NCBI GenBank assembly: GCA_050262155.1
Contig: CP189843.1
Span: 186,001 to 250,000, forward strand
DNA from: Parvimonas sp000223315
Lineage (GTDB): Bacteria > Bacillota > Clostridia > Tissierellales > Peptoniphilaceae
DNA length: 64,000 nucleotides
Direction: 5' to 3'
This document shows, piece by piece, positions 45,112-53,947 of the stretch. Positions within the stretch are counted from its first letter, which is position 1. Each line of letters begins with the position of its first letter. The translations under genes and the position numbers were made by a program. The notes under the pieces were generated by a model. That model was given only the letters and a program-made list of their open reading frames with translations. It was not told where the DNA came from and did not search any database.

Positions 45112-45181
45112 AATAAGAACCTCACCCCTCCACGATGCTTTGCATCGGGTGGGTACCCGAGAACCTTGTTGCTTCGCAATA
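45112..45181 (+). repeat. Dispersed palindromic element copy
   Basis: It starts AATAAGAACC, carries the inner hairpin CGATGCTTTGCATCG and outer CACCC/GGGTG, and ends TTGTTGCTTCGCAATA. The palindrome has partly decayed (GGGTACCCGAGAACC). No clear terminator adjoins it; an AT-only palindrome follows at about 45200-45230. Confidence 0.85.
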
Positions 45182-45361
45182 AAAAAATTGTGAATAAAAT
45201 ATTTTTTTAAAAAATATTATTAAAAAAATATTTTAAAAAGCTATGTTTTTTTTAAAAAATGTGGTATCATTATTGTAGATATGTATTTCATATTTTTATG
45301 AAAAATATCTTTTATCAATTTAAAATTTAAGATTTTAAAAATTTTAAGGAGGACATACAAA

Positions 45362-45664
45362 ATGGAAGAAAACAAAGGCTGTGGATGTGGCTGTGGTTGC
45401 GGTTGCGAAGAAGAAATGGAAGCTGAATTATTAGTTTTTGAAAACGAAGATGGAAAAGAAGAAACTTTTGAAGTTATTGGAGTTTTTGAAGTTGAAGAAA
45501 AAGAATATATTGCACTTCAAAGTCAAGAAGACGGAAGTATCTTACTTTGCAAATATATAGAAAAAGAAGACGGAGAATATGAAGTTGAAGAAATCGAAGA
45601 TGATGAAGAATTCAATAAGGTTTCTGACGCATTTGACGCTTTAGTTGAAGAAGACGAAGAATAA
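45362..45664 (+). CDS. DUF1292 protein with N-terminal Cys-Gly repeat
   Basis: The 100-residue, very acidic protein is of the DUF1292 (YrzB-like) type: AELLVFENEDGKEETFEVIGVFEVEEKEYIAL is the core. It has an unusual N-terminus, CGCGCGCGC (residues 7-15), with five alternating cysteines that could bind metal. The family function is unknown. AAGGAGG precedes the ATG. A strong terminator follows. Confidence 0.88.
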   Translation: MEENKGCGCGCGCGCEEEMEAELLVFENEDGKEETFEVIGVFEVEEKEYIALQSQEDGSILLCKYIEKEDGEYEVEEIEDDEEFNKVSDAFDALVEEDEE

Positions 45665-45676
45665 GATTAGTCCACG

Positions 45677-45705
45677 AAGTGCCGTTATCGGCACTTTATT
45701 TTTTT
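45677..45705 (+). terminator. Rho-independent terminator
   Basis: AAGTGCCG (45677-45684) pairs with CGGCACTT (45689-45696), then a T-rich run. Confidence 0.9.
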
Positions 45706-45721
45706 AATAAATGAGGTATTT

Positions 45722-46582
45722 ATGTTAAAGGCAGTTTGTTTAGATTTAGATGGAACTCTATTGGATGATGATAAAAAGATATCTGCGCGGAGTTTTAAAT
45801 TGTTGGACAATTTGATTGAAAATGGAATAGAGGTCGTAATCGCTACAGGTAGGCATTTTTATATGGCATCAGGATTTTTACAACCTTTAAAGAGAGATAT
45901 CATAGTCTGTGCTAATAATGGAGCTATGAGTAGGTTTAAGGAGTCTAACAAATTAATTAATGTTGAATATGTAAAAAATTCTAAATTTTTGGAAGTTTAT
46001 AATAAGGCTTTGGATTGTGGAATGAATCCTTATGTTTATGTGGATTCTTTTGTAGATGGTTATCATCTTGCTATAAAAGACGGACAACCTAAGAAAAGTC
46101 ATTTTGAAGAAAATATTGCTGACAAAAAGATTGCTACAGATTGTATTAAGTATTTTAGCCAAGTTGATATGAATTCTTTACAAACTGTTTTATGTATAGC
46201 CTTTTTGGATCAAAAAGAAAAAATTGATGAATTTTACGGATTGTTTGATAAAGAGCATAATTTGGTAAAAAACAGGTATTTTATACCGAATGGAAAAAAA
46301 GTTTTGGAGTTTCAATCTGAAAAAGCTGATAAATGGGTTGCAGTAACTAATTATCTTAAAAGCAAAAATATTGAACTTTCAGATGTTGTGTCTTTCGGCG
46401 ACGAATTTAATGATAAATCTATGATAAAAAATTCCGGAATTGGTTTTGCGATGAAAAATGGAATTGATGAGTTAAAGTCTTTGACAAATAATATTACTGA
46501 ATTTACAAATAATGAAGATGGAGTATATTTTGAGTTAAAGAAATTGTTTAGGGATGTTTTAGGAGAAAAAAATGGCTTGTAA
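45722..46582 (+). CDS. Cof-type HAD family hydrolase
   Basis: The 286-residue haloacid dehalogenase-fold phosphatase has motif I DLDGTLLDD (Asp8, Asp10), motif II ATGRHF, the motif III Lys in SEKADKW and motif IV FGDEFNDKSMI. Cof-type HADs act on sugar phosphates or flavin nucleotides; the substrate is unknown. It overlaps the peroxiredoxin gene by 11 nt and starts a five-gene run. Confidence 0.92.
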   Translation: MLKAVCLDLDGTLLDDDKKISARSFKLLDNLIENGIEVVIATGRHFYMASGFLQPLKRDIIVCANNGAMSRFKESNKLINVEYVKNSKFLEVYNKALDCGMNPYVYVDSFVDGYHLAIKDGQPKKSHFEENIADKKIATDCIKYFSQVDMNSLQTVLCIAFLDQKEKIDEFYGLFDKEHNLVKNRYFIPNGKKVLEFQSEKADKWVAVTNYLKSKNIELSDVVSFGDEFNDKSMIKNSGIGFAMKNGIDELKSLTNNITEFTNNEDGVYFELKKLFRDVLGEKNGL

Positions 46583-47018
46583 TTTAAAGTTTAATGGAAT
46601 AAATGGTGAATTTTCTTTAGATAAGTATAAAGGAAAGAAGATAATTTTGTATTTTTATCCTAAGGACAACACTTCAGGTTGTACTTTGGAGGCTATACAA
46701 TTTAGTGAACTTAAAAGTGAGTTTGAAAAGTTAAATGCGGTTATTATCGGGGTTAGTAAGGATTCTCTTGCCAGTCATAAGAAATTTATTGAAAAACATA
46801 ATTTAACCGTTGAATTGGTTTCTGACGAGGATATTTCAATTCAAGAGCATTTTGACGTTTGGAAACTAAAAAAAATGTGTGGTAAAGAGTATATGGGAAC
46901 TGTCAGATCCACTTTTATTTTGGACGATAAGGGAAATATTTTAAAAGAATTTAGAAATGTAAAAGCTAAAGACCACGCTATAAAAGTACTAGAAGCATTG
47001 AAGGAATTAGAATGTTAG
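46572..47018 (+). CDS. bcp: Peroxiredoxin, BCP/PrxQ type
   Basis: The 148-residue thiol peroxidase has the peroxidatic Cys in NTSGCTLEA (usually TPGCTTEA), the conserved Arg in VRSTFILDDKG and a likely resolving Cys in KMCGKEY. It reduces hydroperoxides with thioredoxin as donor. It is codon-overlapped on both sides, so it is part of an operon. Confidence 0.92.
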   Translation: MACNLKFNGINGEFSLDKYKGKKIILYFYPKDNTSGCTLEAIQFSELKSEFEKLNAVIIGVSKDSLASHKKFIEKHNLTVELVSDEDISIQEHFDVWKLKKMCGKEYMGTVRSTFILDDKGNILKEFRNVKAKDHAIKVLEALKELEC

Positions 47019-47959
47019 AGGAAGATTTTTACAGAACATATTCCAAATATCTTAAAGATATTTATGGAGAAAAAGTTTATAAACTGCCTGTTAAACTCAA
47101 TTTAAGCTGTCCGAACAGAGATGGTAATATCGCAACGGGTGGTTGTATTTTTTGTGGAGATGAAGGCGGTTCTTTTGAAAATTGTCATTTCTCTATGTCC
47201 GTAAGAGAACAGGTTTTGAGAAATAAGTCCTATATTTCAAAAAAATACAATGCTAAAAAATTTATTGTATATTTTCAAAATTTTACAAATACATATCTTG
47301 GAATGGATGATTTTAAAAAGATGATAGAGGATAGTGTTGTTGATGAGGACATAATTGGGATTTCTCTGTCAACAAGACCGGATTGTATTTTAGAAGAGCA
47401 ATTATTATTTTTAAAGAATTTTCAAAAGAATAGAAATTTAGAAATAGATTTTGAATTGGGTTTGCAAACTGTAAATTATAGAACTTTAATAAAGTTAAAT
47501 AGAGGTCATACTTTGGCTGAATTTATAAATGCTGTTAATTTAATTCATAAATTTGGGTTTAGAGTTTGTACTCATATCATCGTTGGACTTCCATGGGATG
47601 ACGAGTTAGATATGATTGAATCTGCAAAGATTTTATCAGCTTTAAAAATTGAAGAGGTAAAATTACATTCGCTATACATAGTAAAAAATACTGTTTTAGG
47701 CGAAATGTACTTAAATGGAGAAATTGAATTAATAAGTAAGGAGAAATTTATCGACTTGGTAATTTCTTTTTTAAGAAATCTAGACGAAAAAATAGTTTTA
47801 CAAAGACTTCTTGGTCGTGTTCCTGAAGAAAATAGCTTGTTTTGTAACTGGAATACGAGTTGGTGGAAGATTAGAGATGAAATTTTAGAAAAAATGGAGA
47901 AAAATCATTTTAAACAGGGAGATCTGTTTAATAATTTTGAAGGAGTAGTGAAAAAATAA
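47012..47959 (+). CDS. Radical SAM protein, YhcC/TIGR01212 type
   Basis: The 315-residue radical SAM enzyme has RTYSKYLKDIYGEKVYKLPVKL at the N-terminus and the Fe-S motif C-(12)-C-x-x-C in CPNRDGNIATGGCIFC, a long-spaced variant seen in the YhcC group. The C-terminal RLLGRVPEENSLFCNW is also typical. The reaction is not established. The gene shares its last base with the sdaAB start. Confidence 0.9.
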   Translation: MLEEDFYRTYSKYLKDIYGEKVYKLPVKLNLSCPNRDGNIATGGCIFCGDEGGSFENCHFSMSVREQVLRNKSYISKKYNAKKFIVYFQNFTNTYLGMDDFKKMIEDSVVDEDIIGISLSTRPDCILEEQLLFLKNFQKNRNLEIDFELGLQTVNYRTLIKLNRGHTLAEFINAVNLIHKFGFRVCTHIIVGLPWDDELDMIESAKILSALKIEEVKLHSLYIVKNTVLGEMYLNGEIELISKEKFIDLVISFLRNLDEKIVLQRLLGRVPEENSLFCNWNTSWWKIRDEILEKMEKNHFKQGDLFNNFEGVVKK

Positions 47960-48621
47960 TGAAAAACTATGGACTTTTTGATGTTATAGGTCCTATTATG
48001 ATTGGACCTTCAAGTTCCCATACTGCTGGAGCTTGCAGGCTTGGACGAATTGCAAAAATTATTTATGCAAGAGATATAAAGAAAGTAATTTTTCATTTAC
48101 ATGGAAGTTTTAAAAATACATATCAAGGTCACGGAACTGATAGAGCTTTGGTCGGTGGAATATTAGGATATGATACTGATGACGAAAGAATAAGGGATGC
48201 TTTGGATATTGCTACAAATAGAGGTATTGATTTTTCTTTTGTTCCAATGGATTTATTATTTGCTCATCCAAATACAGTTAAGACTGAATTTATTGAACCA
48301 AATGGGGATAGTTTTTATGTAATAGGTTCTTCAATTGGTGGTGGTGCCATTGAAATTACAAATATTAATGGAGTTGACGTTAAATTTGGTGGTGTATATA
48401 ATACAATAATCCTTAAATATAATGACAGATATGGAATGATTGCTCAAGTTAGTACAATTTTAGCTGAAAATAAGATAAATATCGGTAGTTTGATTATGAA
48501 TAGGGAGGATGGAGTTGCATCTGCTGTTATGGAAATTGATGGAGGAATTGATGAAATGGCTATTTATAGAATAAGCAAATTACCTGATATGTTGGATTGT
48601 ATGATTTTAAAACCATTGTAG
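47959..48621 (+). CDS. sdaAB: L-serine dehydratase, iron-sulfur dependent, beta subunit
   Basis: The 220-residue subunit has the GPSSSHTAGACRLGRIA motif and a C-terminal ACT domain (YGMIAQVSTILAENKINIGSLIM). With the alpha subunit it deaminates L-serine to pyruvate and ammonia. It ends 9 nt before sdaAA. Length is as expected. Confidence 0.94.
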   Translation: MKNYGLFDVIGPIMIGPSSSHTAGACRLGRIAKIIYARDIKKVIFHLHGSFKNTYQGHGTDRALVGGILGYDTDDERIRDALDIATNRGIDFSFVPMDLLFAHPNTVKTEFIEPNGDSFYVIGSSIGGGAIEITNINGVDVKFGGVYNTIILKYNDRYGMIAQVSTILAENKINIGSLIMNREDGVASAVMEIDGGIDEMAIYRISKLPDMLDCMILKPL

Positions 48622-48629
48622 GAGGTTAT

Positions 48630-49511
48630 ATGATTTCATCAGGAGAACAATTATTACGTTTATGTAAAGAAAAAAACAAAAAAATTAGTGAAATTGCATT
48701 GGAACACCAACTTGAAGAAATGGGTATAACAAAAGAAGAACTTTTAGAGATGCTTAGGGAAACTTATGAAGTAATGAAAGCATCAGCTTCCGATGTTATA
48801 ACTAATGATAAAATCAATCCTTTTAAAATAACCGGTGGAAATGCAAAGAAAATTTTGAGATATGCACAAAGTGGAAAAAGTATATTAGGAGAGTCTATGG
48901 TCACAGCTATTGCTAGAGGTTTTTCAACTTCTGAAGTAAATGCCGGTATGGGAAAAATTGTAGCTGCTCCAACTGCCGGAGGTGCAGGAATTTTACCCGG
49001 TAGTCTTTCTTGGATTCAAGATAAATATAATTTTACAGATGACCAAATGCTAATGGCACTTCTAGTTTCCGGAACAATTGGAAGAATTATTGCAACAAAT
49101 GCAACAATTTCCGGAGCAGAAGGTGGTTGTCAAGCTGAATGTGGTGCAGCAGCGGCAATGAGTGCAGCAGCAATAGTAGAATTACATGGTGGAACTCCAG
49201 AACAATCTTTGACAGCTTCATGCTTTGCAATGCTTTCTGTATTGGGATTGGTTTGTGATCCGGTAGCAGGGCTTGTAGAATTTCCTTGTGCACTTAGAAA
49301 TGGAACGGGAACCATTAATGCGTTGGTTGCTAGTGACATTGCGCTTGCGGGAGTAGAAAGCATTGTACCTTTTGACGAGGTGGTTCAAGCAATGTATGAA
49401 GTTGGAAATGCATTACCTGAAACTTTAAGAGAAACTGCATTAGGTGGATGTGCAGCATGTCCATCTGCAAAGAAAATGGAATGTAAAGTATTTCCGGATA
49501 GATTAAGTTAA
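48630..49511 (+). CDS. sdaAA: L-serine dehydratase, iron-sulfur dependent, alpha subunit
   Basis: The 293-residue catalytic subunit has GKIVAAPTAGGAGILPG, the 4Fe-4S cysteines in GGCQAECGAAAAM and near the C-terminus (CAACPSAKKMEC). ATG 48630 has GGAGG 5 nt upstream. The oxygen-labile cluster fits an anaerobic host. A short hairpin and a tRNA gene follow. Confidence 0.95.
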   Translation: MISSGEQLLRLCKEKNKKISEIALEHQLEEMGITKEELLEMLRETYEVMKASASDVITNDKINPFKITGGNAKKILRYAQSGKSILGESMVTAIARGFSTSEVNAGMGKIVAAPTAGGAGILPGSLSWIQDKYNFTDDQMLMALLVSGTIGRIIATNATISGAEGGCQAECGAAAAMSAAAIVELHGGTPEQSLTASCFAMLSVLGLVCDPVAGLVEFPCALRNGTGTINALVASDIALAGVESIVPFDEVVQAMYEVGNALPETLRETALGGCAACPSAKKMECKVFPDRLS

Positions 49512-49514
49512 TAA

Positions 49515-49531
49515 CGGACTTATTAAGTCCG
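49515..49531 (+). terminator. Short hairpin after sdaAA
   Basis: CGGACTT (49515-49521) pairs with AAGTCCG (49525-49531). The T-run is weak (ATTTAT), and the tRNA gene begins 7 nt later. Confidence 0.6.
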
Positions 49532-49537
49532 ATTTAT

Positions 49538-49623
49538 GCAGAAATGGTGGAACTGGTAGACACGCTATCTTGAGGGGGTAGTGAGCAAAGCTTGTGAGGG
49601 TTCAAATCCCTTTTTCTGCACCA
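49538..49623 (+). tRNA. tRNA-Leu (anticodon GAG)
   Basis: This 86-nt class II tRNA has acceptor stem GCAGAAA/TTTCTGC, D-loop TGGTAGACA, anticodon GAG in CTATCTTGAGGGGGTAG, a long variable arm, T-arm GGGTTCAAATCCC and encoded CCA (49621-49623). A strong terminator begins immediately after it. Confidence 0.96.
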
Positions 49624-49654
49624 ACTCCGTTAGAAAAACTAACGGAGTTTTTTT
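49623..49654 (+). terminator. Terminator of the tRNA-Leu gene
   Basis: AACTCCGTTAG (49623-49633) pairs with CTAACGGAGTT (49639-49649), then T's. The stem's first base is the last A of CCA. Confidence 0.92.
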
Positions 49655-49798
49655 GTGAAGAAATCAATATTGATTCAAAATTAAGAATACATTTCATAGT
49701 ATAATCAATAAATAATTATCAATAAAAAATATTTATAATTAAAGTTAAAAATCTAAGATGATTTGCTGCTTTTTATCAATTCACTGCTTAAGATTAAA

Positions 49799-49827
49799 TT
49801 GACATTGAAGTAAAAATAGTGTAAAAT
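49799..49827 (+). promoter_or_regulatory. Promoter of the rnf operon
   Basis: TTGACA (49799-49804), a 17-bp spacer and TAAAAT (49822-49827) lie 114 nt before the rnfC start. The rest of 49655-49941 is AT-rich and otherwise featureless. Confidence 0.75.
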
Positions 49828-49941
49828 AATCATGAATACAAGTTTTTTGAAAAATCTTTTCTATATACTAAAATTTTGATATTATTAGTTTTATTTATAG
49901 AGAAATTTTAAAAATTGTGATAATAAAAAGAGGTGAATAAA

Positions 49942-51267
49942 GTGAGTGTGAACACTTTTAAAGGCGGAAAACATATCCACGACTTTAAAGAGTTAACTAA
50001 TTCGAAACCTATAAATTTCGGTTTTGTACCTAAGGTAGTAACTATACCTCTATCACAACACTCGGGTGCACCCGCTACTTGTTTGGTTAGTAAAAATGAT
50101 TTGGTAAAAGTTGGGCAAAAGATTGGTGAAGCTTCAGCTTTTATTTCTGCAAATGTCCATTCAAGTGTTAGCGGTAAGGTAAAATCTATTGATGAGATTA
50201 TGACTGCAACAGGTGTTATGTGTCAAGGAATAACTATCGAAAATGACGGTTTAGATGAATTGGGATATGAAGAAAAGAATTTAACTATTGATGAAGTAAG
50301 CGCGACGGACATAATAGACGCCATAAAAGAAGCCGGAATTGTCGGACTTGGAGGCGCAGGATTTCCTACTCATGTTAAATTAACAGCTAGAGAAGGACAG
50401 ATTACAGATTACATAATAATAAACTGCGCTGAATGTGAGCCATATTTAACTAGTGATCAACTTATGATGGAATTATATCCTGAAAAAGTTGTTATGGGTC
50501 TTTTACTTGCAATGAAGGCAATGGGAGCAAAAAAAGGTATTTTAGGTATTGAAGATAATAAACCGCTTGCTATTGATAAGTTGAAAGAAGCATCAAAGTC
50601 TTATCCTGAGGTAACTGTAAGTGTTGTAAAGACTAAATATCCTCAAGGAGATCAAAAAAGACTTATCCAAGCTACAACAGGAATAATTGTACCTTCAGGA
50701 GCTTCTACTTCAGCAGTTGGCATAAGAGTAATAAATGCTAATACTGCAATTGCAATTAATGATGCTGTTTTACATGGTAAGCCACTATATGAAAAATTGG
50801 TTACTATGACTGGACATGCACTAAAAGAACCACAAAATGTTATGGTTAGAGTAGGATCAAAAGTTTCCGATATTGTAGAGTTTATTGGAGGATATGAAAG
50901 TGAACCCGGAAAAATTATTTCAGGTGGACCAATGATGGGTGAAACACAATATACTCCTAATGTAACTACAGGTAAAGCTATGGGTGGATTACTTTTTATG
51001 ACTCAAGAGGAAAGCGCACCTAAAGCTGTAAGTCCTTGTATCAGATGTGGAAGATGTGTTGATATTTGTCCTGTGTACTTACAGCCTTTGTATTTACAGC
51101 TATATACTTTGAAAAATAGAATTGACGAGGCGGAAAAATTACATTTAATGGATTGTATTGAATGTGGTTCCTGCTCATATATTTGTCCGTCAAACAGACC
51201 TTTAGTTGAAACTATCAGACTTGGAAAAGCTGAAGTAAGAAAACAAGGTAAAGGAAAGAGAGCATAA
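49942..51267 (+). CDS. rnfC: Rnf complex subunit RnfC
   Basis: The 441-residue peripheral subunit passes electrons from NADH/ferredoxin side carriers. It has TFKGGKHIHD at the N-terminus, the glycine-rich GLGGAGFPTHVKL nucleotide/FMN region and two 4Fe-4S motifs (CIRCGRCVDICP, CIECGSCSYICP). I prefer the GTG start at 49942, 8 nt after GAGG; a GTG at 49933 is too close to it. First gene of rnfCDGEAB. Confidence 0.95.
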   Translation: MSVNTFKGGKHIHDFKELTNSKPINFGFVPKVVTIPLSQHSGAPATCLVSKNDLVKVGQKIGEASAFISANVHSSVSGKVKSIDEIMTATGVMCQGITIENDGLDELGYEEKNLTIDEVSATDIIDAIKEAGIVGLGGAGFPTHVKLTAREGQITDYIIINCAECEPYLTSDQLMMELYPEKVVMGLLLAMKAMGAKKGILGIEDNKPLAIDKLKEASKSYPEVTVSVVKTKYPQGDQKRLIQATTGIIVPSGASTSAVGIRVINANTAIAINDAVLHGKPLYEKLVTMTGHALKEPQNVMVRVGSKVSDIVEFIGGYESEPGKIISGGPMMGETQYTPNVTTGKAMGGLLFMTQEESAPKAVSPCIRCGRCVDICPVYLQPLYLQLYTLKNRIDEAEKLHLMDCIECGSCSYICPSNRPLVETIRLGKAEVRKQGKGKRA

Positions 51268-51277
51268 GGAGGGTACT

Positions 51278-52744
51278 ATGGAAGAAAAAGATTTAAAAGT
51301 TGAAGTCCCTTCTGAATTAGAAAATGGAACGGACATTGAGATAAAAGAAAACGAAGTCGTAACTGAAAATGTTGAAGAAGTAAAAGAAGTTGAAAATGAA
51401 AATATTGAAACAGCTTCGACTACTGAAGAAACAAAATCAGAAAGACCTGTTAGAGAAAGAAGAGAAAGAGCTCCCAGAGAGCCTAGGGAAAGAACTGAAA
51501 GACCTGCAAGGGAAAGAAGAACAAGAGTTGCATCAGAAGAAGAAATACCAGCTTCTGAAACAACAGAAAATGCTGAAATGGGTGAAGAGGTAAAAACCGA
51601 AAGACCTGTAAGAGAAAGACGTGAAAGAACTCCTAGAGAAGCAAGAGAACCTAGAGAAAGAGCGGAACGTCCTTCAAGAGAAAGAAGAGAGAGAACTACC
51701 GGAACTGATGATTCTTCAGAAGAAAGACCTTCAAGAGAAAGAAGGGAAAGACCTGCAAGGGGTGGACGTGCTGAAGAACCTCAAATTAAATTATTTGTTG
51801 GGTCATCTCCTCATTTAAGAAGTGAAGCAACCGTAAGTACAGTTATGAGAGATGTTGTTATCGCTTTGATACCGACATTACTTGCCGGAATTTATTTCTT
51901 TGGCATTAGAGCATTATTGGTTACATTGGTATCAATAGCATTTGCAGTGGGTTCTGAATACATTTACGAAAAATTGACACATAAACCTATTACTATTAAA
52001 GATTTTTCTGCAGTAATTACCGGAATGCTTATTGCTTTTAACGTACCGGTTACAATTCCTTATTGGATGGTTGCACTTGGAAGTATATTTGCTATTATAA
52101 TCGTTAAACAATTATACGGTGGACTTGGAATGAACTTTATGAACCCTGCACTTGCTGCAAGAGCTGCATTAATGGCATCATTCCCAACAGCAATGTCAAA
52201 TTATGTTGCACCTAATTCAGGAATTTCAAATTTGATAAATTCCTCAACTTATTCTTCATTAGATGCTGCAACTTATGCGACACCTTTATCAAAGGGAACT
52301 CAAGTAAATTTTCTTGAAGCATTTATAGGTGTAAGAGGGGGTTGTATCGGAGAAGTTTCAACTATATGTTTATTGATTGGAGCAGGATATTTATTGTATA
52401 GAGGTGTTATTCAGCTTAGAATTCCACTTGTATTTATATCTACAACTGCAGTTGTTTTAGCTCTTACAGGAACTCCTGTGGCAAATTTACCGGTTCAACT
52501 TTTAATGGGTGGACTTATATTAGGGGCATTTTTTATGGCTACTGATTATGTATCAGCTCCTGTTAATAGAAAAGCTCAAATATTTTTTGCTATGGGTTGT
52601 GGTATTATAACTGCACTCATAAGGAACTTTGGTAGTTTACCGGAAGGGGTAAGTTATTCAATTCTATTTATGAATATCTTTACACCACTTTTAGAAAAAT
52701 ATTGTGTCCCTAAAGTTTTTGGAGAAGGGAGAGTTAAAAAGTAA
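51278..52744 (+). CDS. rnfD: Rnf complex subunit RnfD with long Arg/Glu-rich N-terminal extension
   Basis: Residues about 178-488 are a normal RnfD (LFVGSSPHLRSEATVSTVMRDV, nine or so transmembrane helices, DAATYATPL with the Thr expected to carry FMN). Residues 1-175 are extra: an acidic stretch, then repeated RPxRERRER / PREPRER-type units at about 50-80, 105-140 and 150-170, predicted disordered. Typical RnfD is near 310 residues. The extension is in frame with no alternative ribosome site visible, so it is probably translated. GGAGG precedes the ATG. Confidence 0.93.
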   Translation: MEEKDLKVEVPSELENGTDIEIKENEVVTENVEEVKEVENENIETASTTEETKSERPVRERRERAPREPRERTERPARERRTRVASEEEIPASETTENAEMGEEVKTERPVRERRERTPREAREPRERAERPSRERRERTTGTDDSSEERPSRERRERPARGGRAEEPQIKLFVGSSPHLRSEATVSTVMRDVVIALIPTLLAGIYFFGIRALLVTLVSIAFAVGSEYIYEKLTHKPITIKDFSAVITGMLIAFNVPVTIPYWMVALGSIFAIIIVKQLYGGLGMNFMNPALAARAALMASFPTAMSNYVAPNSGISNLINSSTYSSLDAATYATPLSKGTQVNFLEAFIGVRGGCIGEVSTICLLIGAGYLLYRGVIQLRIPLVFISTTAVVLALTGTPVANLPVQLLMGGLILGAFFMATDYVSAPVNRKAQIFFAMGCGIITALIRNFGSLPEGVSYSILFMNIFTPLLEKYCVPKVFGEGRVKK

Positions 52745-53322
52745 TGAAAGAAACTATTAAATTGACAGTCAGATTGTTTTTAATTACTGCAATTGCAGGT
52801 TTCGTTCTTGCATTTGCAAACAGTTTTACTTCTCCGGTTATTAAAGCAAGAGAAAAGGCTCAATATGAGTCAGCCTTAAAAGAAGTTTTTGCTGAAGCTG
52901 ATAAGTTTGAAACTGTTGAAGAAGGAAAACTTAATACAATAAAAACAAAGATAAAAAATATAGAAAAAATAGAAGTTGCGAAGAAATCAGATAAAACTGT
53001 AGGGTATGTTTTTAAGACTTTAGGAAAAAATGGCTATGGTGGAGATATTTCAATGCTTATGGCTATAAATACAGAAAATAAAACGATAGTTGGTTTTAAA
53101 GTTTTAAAACATAGTGAAACACCTGGTCTTGGAAGTAGAGTAACGACTGAAGAATACGCAAAAAGCGTTGTAGGAAATAAAGTTACTGAACATCTAGTTA
53201 AAAATTTACATCCGGATGCAGACAATGATATTCAAGCAATAACTGGAACAACAATAAGTGTTAATGCAGTTCTAAACGGATTAAATGCTGCAATAGATGC
53301 ATTACAAGAACTTGAAAAGTAG
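52744..53322 (+). CDS. rnfG: Rnf complex subunit RnfG
   Basis: The 192-residue FMN-binding subunit has an N-terminal membrane anchor, and the covalent-FMN motif appears as ITGTTISVNAV near 172, with Thr as the attachment residue (the usual form is SGAT). SETPGLGSRV is also conserved. It overlaps the rnfD stop by one base. Confidence 0.93.
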   Translation: MKETIKLTVRLFLITAIAGFVLAFANSFTSPVIKAREKAQYESALKEVFAEADKFETVEEGKLNTIKTKIKNIEKIEVAKKSDKTVGYVFKTLGKNGYGGDISMLMAINTENKTIVGFKVLKHSETPGLGSRVTTEEYAKSVVGNKVTEHLVKNLHPDADNDIQAITGTTISVNAVLNGLNAAIDALQELEK

Positions 53323-53332
53323 GAGGGATAAT

Positions 53333-53947
53333 ATGAAATTAAAAAAGATTTTCTTTGATGGTATATTTTCAAATAACCCTGTACTTGTTCAACTTGTTGG
53401 TATGTGTTCTGTATTAGCTGTAACAACAAGTGTTGTAAATGCGATAGGTATGGGATCATCAGTAATATTTGTAGTAACTTGTTCAAATATTGTAATTTCC
53501 AGCCTTAGAAAATTTATTCCGGATAAAGTTAGAATTCCGGCTTATGTAGTAATTATAGCCACATTTGTAACATTGGTACAAATGTTCTTGGCAGCATATA
53601 TACCTGCTCTTTACGATAGTTTGGGATTATTTATACCACTTATAGTAGTAAACTGTTTAATCCTTGCGAGAGCAGAGTCTTTTGCATCAAAGAATACAGT
53701 TTTTTCATCAATGGTGGATGGAATTGGGCAAGGAGTTGGCTTTACTTTTGCATTGGTTGTACTAGCAAGTGTTCGTGAAGTTTTAGGTAATGGAACTTGG
53801 CTTGGTTTTCCAATTCTTGGAAAAAATTATGTAAGTATCGGTGTTATTACACAAGCTCCGGGAGCATTTATTATTCTTGGACTTTTAGTAGCAGGGTTTA
53901 ATATGTTAAGTAAAAAAGTTAGTGCTAAAAAAGAAGGGGGTAACTAA
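53333..53947 (+). CDS. rnfE: Rnf complex subunit RnfE
   Basis: The 204-residue membrane subunit has six helices, with NPVLVQLVGMCSVLAVTTS near residue 13 and LIVVNCLILARAESFAS near 105. RnfE and RnfA form the membrane core that carries the Fe-S centre. ATG 53333 has AGGAGGG upstream. It shares its last base with rnfA. Confidence 0.94.
   Translation: MKLKKIFFDGIFSNNPVLVQLVGMCSVLAVTTSVVNAIGMGSSVIFVVTCSNIVISSLRKFIPDKVRIPAYVVIIATFVTLVQMFLAAYIPALYDSLGLFIPLIVVNCLILARAESFASKNTVFSSMVDGIGQGVGFTFALVVLASVREVLGNGTWLGFPILGKNYVSIGVITQAPGAFIILGLLVAGFNMLSKKVSAKKEGGN

Noticed and set aside
44714..45361. Chromosomal origin of replication
   Set aside because: DnaA boxes are present, but genes on both sides have the same orientation and no dnaA, dnaN, rpmH or similar gene is in the window.
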